Positions 48,082-55,000 of a DNA stretch of 55,000 nt are shown here, piece after piece. Source of the stretch: Prorocentrum cordatum (Eukaryota > Sar > Dinophyceae > Prorocentrales > Prorocentraceae); contig CAUYUJ010022392.1 of NCBI GenBank assembly GCA_963575745.1, positions 30,001 through 85,000 of the forward strand, written 5' to 3'. Under the pieces are notes generated by a model. The model was not told the origin of the DNA. It was given only the letters and a program-made list of their open reading frames with translations, and ran no database searches. The position numbers and the translations under genes were made by a program. How positions within the stretch are numbered: the stretch's first letter is position 1; each line of letters starts with the position of its first letter.

Positions 48082-48835
48082 CAGATCTTTCCTAGCTTAT
48101 GGAACGCCTCGGATCGTGAGGATCCCGAGGGTCCCCTGTCGGTATGTCGAACCTGGGGTCCTGAGGGATGGGGTGGGTCCTGAAGACGAGGTCCTCAGAC
48201 AACGTAAATCCACACTTTGATCCCTTCATCTTCATATCCTTAGGTCCCCATCCCTCCAGACCCCGTCTTTGAACTGCTGGTCCCGGACTCCGGACGGCGT
48301 TGGGGGTCCCAAAGGTCCATCACCGCGTGGTCTTGGGACCTCCGAGGCCCCTATCGCCGGGGACATCCTCAGAAAACGACCTCGAAGCCCCGCGTCGCCC
48401 TCGTGCTGTGGCACGCGTGCACATCAGTGAAACGGTGCCTTTATGACATATCGGTTCCTGGAAATGAATGGATATCAATATTGCAGCTAGAACCGTGAAT
48501 TTCACGGACGCAGCAGCCATGAGCCGATGTTCGGTTCAGAAATCTTGGACCCCAGAATGAACTTTTCGGGGATCTTCTGACCCAGGTCAATCGCGCCCCT
48601 GGCTCCGCAGGATCCTGCAGAATGAAGGCGCGCTGGCTGGCCCCTGCTTGCATTGACCCCCGTCTCTTGAGCCCCGAACTTTCAAGTCTCGGCGCCCGCC
48701 GCCTCGTGGCACACGCCCCTGGACCTTGCCTCCACTGCCGGGGAGGGGGGGGCGGCGCGCTCTACCGCGCCGCGGCCAACAGCGGGGCGCGGTCACCGCC
48801 GGGGGAGGAGGACGGGAGCACGATGGGGGAGGACG
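48082..48835. other. No gene seen
   Basis: Unique-looking sequence; the frames carry nothing recognisable. Confidence 0.35.
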
Positions 48836-49125
48836 GGAGGGAGGAGCAGGAGCAGGAGGAGCAGGAGCAGGAGGAGCAGGAGGAGGAGGAGGGGGAGGAG
48901 GAGGAGGAGAAGAGGAGGAAAAGAGGAGGAGAACAGGAGGAGGAGAAAAAGAGGAGAAGGAGGAGGAGGAGGAGGAGGAGGAGGAAAAGAGGAGAAAAAG
49001 AGGAGGAGAAAAAGAGGAGGAGAAAAAGAGGAGGAGGAGAAGAGGAGGAGGAGAAGAGGAGGAGGAAAAGAGGAGGAGAAGGAAAAGAAGAGGAGGAGGA
49101 GGCGAAGGAGGAGGAGGAGGAGCAG
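48836..49125. repeat. Purine array (GGA/GAGCA/AAGA)
   Basis: GGAGGA with GAGCAG and AAAAGA interruptions, purine on the plus strand. The Glu/Lys-rich plus frame is a by-product. Confidence 0.95.
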
Positions 49126-49680
49126 AAGCCGAGAGGCAACAGGGTTCGGTCCGCCCCGAGGGCGGAGGCGCTCACAAGCCCCCTACCCCCAGGGCCCAGA
49201 CCTTGAAGGGCGGGGCCCGAAGGCGTCCGCACTGCAAGGTCCAGGCCTAGGGGGAAGAGGCCTGTGAAGGTTGGGGAAAGCGGCCGCCTCGGCCGCGGGC
49301 AGCGGGAGCACGGGGCCCGCGGCAGGCCCGTGCGCACCAGCGCCAGGGAGGCCAGGACGAGGAAGGGTCCGCCCTGCATTCCCAGCGTGACGGCACGGCG
49401 CAGCGCCACGTCGTGGCAGGTGCCGAAAAAATAGGCCGAGCACGTTGACGCTGGTCAAGCACCAGCATAATAGTGCACTTCACCACTCGCGCGTCGCAAA
49501 CGGGCGAAAACGCAGACACTGGGATGCTCTCGCCTTGCGAAACCACATCAAGCCTGGCGTCGGGGACTGAGATGCTCTCTTCGCGGAACTGCATCGAGAC
49601 CGGCCCCAAGGACTGGAATGCACTTCCACTGAAGTTCGCATCGGGCCCAACCCCATCTTCACAACCACCATTGATGCCGT
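49126..49680. other. No gene seen
   Basis: A plus frame at 49473-49680 includes TSLASGTEMLSSRNCIETGP, which looks somewhat protein-like but runs straight into the GGA array. Not called. Confidence 0.3.
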
Positions 49681-49685
49681 CGCCA

Positions 49686-50705
49686 ATGGAGGAAGAGGAG
49701 GAGGAGGAGGAGGAGGAGGAGGAGGAGGAGGAGGAGGAGGAGGAGGAGGAGGAGGAGGAGGAGGAGGAGGAAGGGGAGGAGGAGGGTGAGGTGGAGGAGA
49801 AGGAGAAGGAGGAGGACGAGGAGGGGGAGGAGGAGGAGGAAGAGCAGGGTGAGGAGGAGGAGGAGGAGAAGGAGGAGGAGGAGGTGAAGGTAGAGGAGGA
49901 GGAGGAGGACCAATGTAAACCCAAGAGCCATCAACGATGTTTGAATACACCATCCCTCCAAGCTTCCTGTGCATAGGCCCAATACAACGGTTCATTTCCA
50001 TTAAGTGATCTGCCTCGTTGGAAGACAAACATTTGAAGACCCCTGTTTGAAGACCCGGAATAATTCCAAAACATTGTTCTCCTGATTCCAGCGCCACGGA
50101 TCAACTTGACTGTTGCGTCTTGACGATCCTGGATCGTGTCAAAACGCCGTTCTTGGGATTTCAACACCGCGAATCAACGTAACTGTTGCGCCCTCAGAAT
50201 CCGGAATCTTTCCAAAACGCAGATTCTGGCACGTTGATCATGGGAATCCGTGAGACTCTTGCAAATCTTAAAAACGAATGTGCGCGGCGCTAATGCGAGA
50301 GCCACATTTTGAAAACGACCCGCCCTGAATTCGTGAAACCCTTGCAAACTTTTAAAACGAATGTGCGCGACACTAAAGCGAGAACCAACATTTGAAAACG
50401 ACCCGCCATCAATCCGTGAAGCTCTTGTGCACACTTTTCAAACGAATGTGCGCGACGCTGAAGCGAGAGCCACGTTTTGAAAACGGGTCATCCTCAATCT
50501 GGGCAACTCTGGCATTTTTTTCGAATGTGCGCGGCGCTATGGCAAGAACCACAATTTGACAACCGCCCGGCCTCCATCTGTGAAGCGGTTGCTAATTTTA
50601 GGCGTCAGGGTCATAAGTGGTGAGGAATATTCAGGCGAAGCGCACGGCCCGCCCTAAAAACTTGCCTCGGGGTGCGACAAGGAGAAGTTATCTATAAGGA
50701 AAGGG
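49686..50705. repeat. Higher-order repeat, unit 1
   Basis: Order: GGA array (49686-49910), a ~310-base block starting CCAATGTAAACCCAAGAGCC, four 84-85-base subrepeats (50225-50600), then a joint GTGCGACAAGGAGAAG before the next GGA run. Unit 2 repeats the whole order. Confidence 0.88.
50225..50600. repeat. 84-85-bp subrepeats, four copies
   Basis: AAACGAATGTGCGCG recurs at about 50270, 50355, 50440 and 50522 (imperfect in the last), with GCGAGAACC and TTTTGAAAACG landmarks. The same set recurs at 51060-51420. The minus frames would encode a 28-residue repeat (GRFQNVALALAPRTFVFK), but the unit varies between 84 and 85 bases and the frame breaks. Confidence 0.85.
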
Positions 50706-51527
50706 AACGGAGGAGGAGCAGGAGGAGGAGGAGGAGGACCAGTGTAAACCCAAGAGCCATCAACGATGTTGGAATACACCCTCCCTCCAAGCTTCCTGTT
50801 CATAGGCCAAATACAACGGTTCATTTCCATTGAGGAATCTGCCTCGTTGGAGGACAACCGTTGGAAAACCCGGAAGCATGCCAAAACATTGTTCTCGGGA
50901 TCCCAACGCCACGGATCAACTTGACCGTTGCGTCTTGACGATCCTGGATCGTGCAAGAACGCCATTCTTAGGATTCCAACACCGCGAATCAACGTAACTG
51001 TTGCGCCCTCAGAATCCTGAATCTTCCCAAAAACACAAATTCTGGTACCTTGATCATGGGAACTCGTGACTCTTGCAAACTTTTAAAACGAATGTGCGCG
51101 ACACTAAAGCGAGAACCAACATTTGAAAACGACCCGCCCTGAATTCGTGAAGCCCTTGCAAACTTGTAAAACGAATGTGCGCGGCGCTAAGGCGAGAACT
51201 ACATGTTGAAAAGGGGTTACCCTCAATCCGTGCGGCTCTTGCAAACTTTAAAACGAACGTGCGCGACGCTGAAGCGAGAGCCACATTTTGAAAACGGGTT
51301 ATCGTGAAGCCGTGCAATTCCTGCATGTTTGTCGAACGAATGTGCGCGGCGCTAAGGCGGGAGCCCCATTTTGAGAGCCACCCGCCCTCCACCTGTGAAG
51401 CTGTTGCCAATTCTTTAAGCTTCAGAATCGTAAGAGGTCAGGAGTGAAGTCTCGGGCGAAACGCCTGGCCCGCCCTAAAAACTGGCCTCGGGGTGCGACG
51501 GGGAAAACTTATTTCTAAGGAGAAGGG
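50706..51527. repeat. Higher-order repeat, unit 2
   Basis: Same order as unit 1: a short GGA/GCA run (50710-50738), CCAGTGTAAACCCAAGAGCC block, four subrepeats (51060-51420), joint GGGTGCGACGGGGAAAACTT. It is shorter than unit 1 mainly because its GGA run is about 30 bases, not 220. Confidence 0.88.
51060..51420. repeat. 84-85-bp subrepeats, second set
   Basis: AAACGAATGTGCGCG-type landmark at about 51085, 51170, 51252 and 51338. Closely related to 50225-50600. Confidence 0.85.
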
Positions 51528-51605
51528 GAGGAGGAGGAGGAGGAGGAGGAGGAGGAGGAGGAGGAGGAGGAGGAGGAGGAGGAGGGGGGGAAGAGGAGGA
51601 GGCAA
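51528..51605. repeat. (GGA)n array, start of a third unit
   Basis: About 65 bases of GGA after the same joint as in unit 2. Sequence beyond it differs, so the third unit is cut off. Confidence 0.93.
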
Positions 51606-54600
51606 GCGTAAAAAGAGAGAAAGAGTCCTCGTTCTACCTTGCGCGGGCGTGGCGCCTGCGCGTCGGGGATCCTCCGGACAGGTCAGCCCGAGGTCCCGCA
51701 ACGCGGCGCGGGTGGCATCGAGGTTCGCCCGGGGCTGTGCAGGGAACTCGGGGGAGGGGCGGCGGAGGGAATGGCAGATGCGAAAAGCAAAATGCACTTC
51801 CTCGAGGACATGGGCAGCGCGCGAACCATGGCCCCCGAGGCGGCCTAAAGGTTTAAGGCGAGAGGGGGCGGTGGCGGAGGATGGGGGAGATGGGCCAGAC
51901 TAGCCCGAGCTAGGACACATCGTGTCTAACATTGTCGGGCTCCTTCTCGCAACCGGAAAAACAACCTAGCTTACTTTCGGGGTTCAGGATCGTGCGGCTC
52001 GGCAACCATACGTCCCAAACAGTGTGGTGCCGCGCCAAGGCCCAGGATGGGGGGGGCCAAGGACAGAGCCTCGAACGCATGACCGACATCAACGGAAAAT
52101 ACCGCGGGCGCGCTCAGGACACATTTTCCAACGTCGTCTCTGACAGAGATTCGCGAGGGTTAAGAGCTCCGAGCGAAGGCATGCTTTGCAGCCCGCTGCG
52201 GCTTGCACGGCCGGGATCTTGCATGCCCTTGCACAGCTCGGACGGGGCACCTGTCGGCGTCAACTATGTGCTCGACGCGCGATTTCGATTGCCAGCGCCT
52301 GGGAGAAAGTTGTCCAGCCAGAAGCATAGACAGTCGCAAGTCACCCGTGTGCGCCGGCGAATCACCTTGGCTGCGCAGCCATCCATGCACGTGAACATCA
52401 CCAGGCAACGTGTGGATAGCAGGTCGCGTCAGCGCAGCTGCGCTGATTGTCTCCGGCGGGTAGACTCGCGGGTCATGATGGGCGGCGACGTGCCGCAAGT
52501 CACCTTCCTGAAAGGCGCCGAGGGGGAATCTGCGGACTTGCGCAAGCCCGCCGGGTTTGGACTGCTCGACAGACTGAAGAAGCGGAATCTATTGCATCGT
52601 GCAGCTCAGGACGGACGCGCACTTCGAGCTGTGCGACATTCTGGAAGATGAGGCGGCGGTGCAATCATTGCCCACCGCCTTACATCTCGCGCGGTACTTC
52701 TGAACAGGAGTGTTCCGGGAATCGTGGTCCGACGCGGCGATGGAACAAGTTGCCCTCGATGCGAAGCGCGCTCTAAGCTGGGGTGGCAATCTCGAGACAC
52801 TAGCGGATCTTGTCCTCGAGCTCCACAGAAGAAGGGCCCGAACCAGGAACATTTGCGCGTGCTCTTGGCTTGGATTTCAGGTGCGCGGTCTTGTCGACAA
52901 GATGCATGGCCCGACGCAGTTGGGTGGGCTGTCGGAGGGCGCGGAGAGCGCCGCCTAAATCGTCGGTGCAGGCCCTATTGTTTCCCTGCTTCCTAGACTC
53001 GAAGCGTCGATGTAGATCAGATAGCGCGGGCGGCAGAACCGCGGCAAACGGAGATCTGGGGAGCGCCCCCCCCCTGGATAATCCGGGATCGAATGCAGAA
53101 TGCGCGTCGTGTGGCCCCCTGGACCGAGCGAGGTCACTCCCCCGCCGCCCCGTGTATGTGGCCGCAAATTTGAACAGTCCCGTCGGGCATCGCATGCAAG
53201 CGAGGCTCGGGGGTGCGAGCTCCCGCGACAAACTCGGGGAGGCGTGGCCCGTCGTCGACGGCGTATAACATCGGGATTTTGCCATGGGCATCAGGCCGCG
53301 CAGAGTGGTCGCGGGAGACAACTTCAACCTCCGAGACATTCGTGCACAGTTTCCCCCGCTCATGGACCCGCGCTGATCCCCGGGAACAAACCGATCCAGA
53401 GGCCGCCGAACCGAATGCAGCCTGATGCTGGCGCTCCGAATCTTCAGGGGCCCTGGCCGAGTTCGCGCCAACAGAATGATATTTCAACTCCCCCCGGAAA
53501 AGGAGCACCCGTTGCGCGGCGCCCGCGTTGCCGCCGAGCGCCCGCCACGGGGCATCGCGCTGCGAGAGAAGTCCAGGAGGATGTGCGAGCCGCGCTGCGC
53601 AGCGTGGCCGATCGCACCCAGGTGCAGGATCACTAGGCCGGAGTGCATCTTTCTCAAGCGTCGCAACCGAAGGCGGCAGGACAACAAACGAAAGTCACGA
53701 GGCGGTCGACGGGCGCAAAGGCAGACGCAGCAAGCCGCGGCTTCCGCGAGAACGCGGGCCCCCAGTGACTAGTTGATGCGCGAGCGCGATCTGGGCGCGA
53801 CGCCGTCGTCTCCCCCCCGCCATCGCAGCCCGCAAGGCCAACCTCCTCGAAACTGGGCCCAGCGCCGAGCGCGAGGTTCAAGGGGCTGAAGTTGCTGTCG
53901 AAGGCCAGTGCGGGGGCCGATTTCGCTGGTCTGACTGATCCTATTCTCCATGTCGGTGCGAGCGAGATCAGCTGCGCGCAGTTTCGCGTCCTCGGTCCAT
54001 TGCTGGGGCGAGGCCAGGAGCAGGCGCGCCCGGCGGTCGCGAAACTCAGAAAACAAATCGCCGTCGCATGCGAGGCGAGCAACAGTTCAACGCGCGGACT
54101 GTCCTGGCGCCGCGCAGCGCGAAACAATTGCGCAGGCGAGCGGCGGCGGGGCGCGCGGGCCTCTCGGGCGCGTGAATGCCGGGAGTTTGCGGGCGATCTT
54201 GCCGCCCCCACCGCGCTGGGCATCTGCGCGTCTCCAGCTTTTCATGCGGGCGCGTTCTCTAAGGCGACCCCGCTCGCGCTCCGCGTGCTTGCCCAGGACA
54301 GCCGTCGAGATGAATGATTTCGCAATCTGTTCGGGGGTGGGCCAAGAGCTGGGATCCTACGGCGCCCAAGGAGCAACCGAATTGCCGGGGCAGCGCGATC
54401 GCTAACCTCGGACTTCGAGAGGCTCTCAGGGGCGCCCCCGACCCCGAGCAGAAGCGTTGGCCCGCGCAATCACCCGGCCGGGCCATGAACGCCAGAGGCG
54501 ATCGGTAGCGGCAGCGGCGTCCACCTGCATGTTAGATGTTGCAGCTTGCGACATCTCGATTGAACTGTCAATCGTGGCGGGCCATCTCGGAGCCCGAGCG

Positions 54601-54980
54601 GGCGGCGGGCGGGGGGCATTAATTTCTCTGGGCCCCTGGTGGATGCGCAAAAACTCAATTATCCCTTGCTCGCGGAAGTGCGCTCTCGCGTCGCAGCCCT
54701 TGAGCGGCCTTCCGGATGGGCGTCGGACTCGGGTCGGCCCCCAGCAATCCCACCGCGCGCGCCCAGAACCTGTCGAGTATCAATCATGGTTGCGTCCCAG
54801 TGGATCAGCTCAGCGCTGACATATTTTATCTCAACGCGGAGTGCACGACCAGGGGCTGGGAAGCGGGGGGGGGCCCAGGCGGGAGACGAGGGGGGTGGGG
54901 TCCTTGGGCGCGCAATTCAGGGGGCGCATTTGGCGCGCCCCCGTCGAGCGCGGCCTTCGCGGCCGCCCGCGCAGAAGCTG
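51606..54980. other. GC-rich region with broken open frames, no gene identified
   Basis: Minus-strand stretches look like remnants of coding: KLCTNVSEVEVVSRDHSARP and MLYAVDDGPRLPEFVAGA (53.35-53.2 kb), MHLVDKTAHLKSKPRARANV (52.9 kb), LASPQQWTEDAKLRAADLAR (about 54.0 kb). Stops and frame changes separate them, and plus frames such as 51932-52651 are equally open. I cannot assign them to a family. A decayed retroelement is one possibility, but I see no RT, integrase or protease motif. Confidence 0.4.
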
Positions 54981-55000
54981 GGAAACGTGGCACCTCCTGG

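Noticed and set aside
48622-49206. Glu/Lys-rich acidic protein
   Set aside because: By-product of the purine array.
51932-53508. Copia-like or other polyprotein remnant
   Set aside because: I looked for RT, integrase, protease and RNase H motifs in the open pieces and could not see any, so no family was assigned.

Overview
The window reads as nuclear DNA of a dinoflagellate. The strongest single mark is an exact 22-nt dinoflagellate spliced-leader sequence (minus strand, 35197-35218) at the 5' end of a retrotransposon. Other support: very GC-rich sequence, sparse genes broken by probable introns, three divergent LINE-type reverse transcriptases, plant/alga-type telomere repeats, and an enormous load of microsatellites, minisatellites and foldback elements. 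A core dinoflagellate with a GC-rich genome (Prorocentrum-like) is my guess; the species cannot be settled from the window. There is no bacterial gene organisation, CRISPR array, rRNA or recognised tRNA.

Layout. 0.3-3.5 kb: a hexanucleotide-based minisatellite with a ~390-bp higher-order period. 4.0-6.7 kb (minus): a dead LINE reverse transcriptase. 6.8-25.7 kb: repeats almost throughout (41-bp tandem, TA array, ~355-bp tandem block, quasi-periodic CTTGGGGCC sequence, poly-G/poly-C, interstitial telomere repeat, a heptamer array, CA, CAT and ATT arrays, a 77-bp satellite of about 20 units), with three copies of one TIR/foldback element (family A) and a few weak exon candidates. 26.0-28.4 kb (minus): an unrecognised exon and a first exon of a type II membrane glycosyltransferase (GT77/Nucleotid_trans-like), followed by a small TIR element with a 9-bp target duplication.

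30.1-35.2 kb (minus): a complete-looking two-ORF LINE: spliced leader, short uORF, coiled-coil ORF1, then ORF2 with AP endonuclease, reverse transcriptase and a Cys/His finger, with (TC)n on both sides of the element on its sense strand. 35.4-40.8 kb (plus), head to head with it across a GA array: a second LINE lineage with endonuclease remnant, reverse transcriptase, zinc finger and RNase H, interrupted by frameshifts and in-frame stops.

42-48 kb: a real but unrecognised minus-strand gene (about 44-45 kb) among four copies of a second foldback family (B) and two other large inverted repeats. 48.8-51.6 kb: GGA arrays inside an ~820-1000-bp higher-order repeat carrying 84-85-bp subrepeats. 51.9-55 kb: GC-rich sequence with broken open frames that I could not identify.

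How it works together: most of the sequence is the product of retrotransposition, foldback-element spread and tandem amplification. The host genes visible are only the glycosyltransferase exon, the 44-45 kb gene, the 26-kb exon and weaker fragments. Exon borders given here are by eye.
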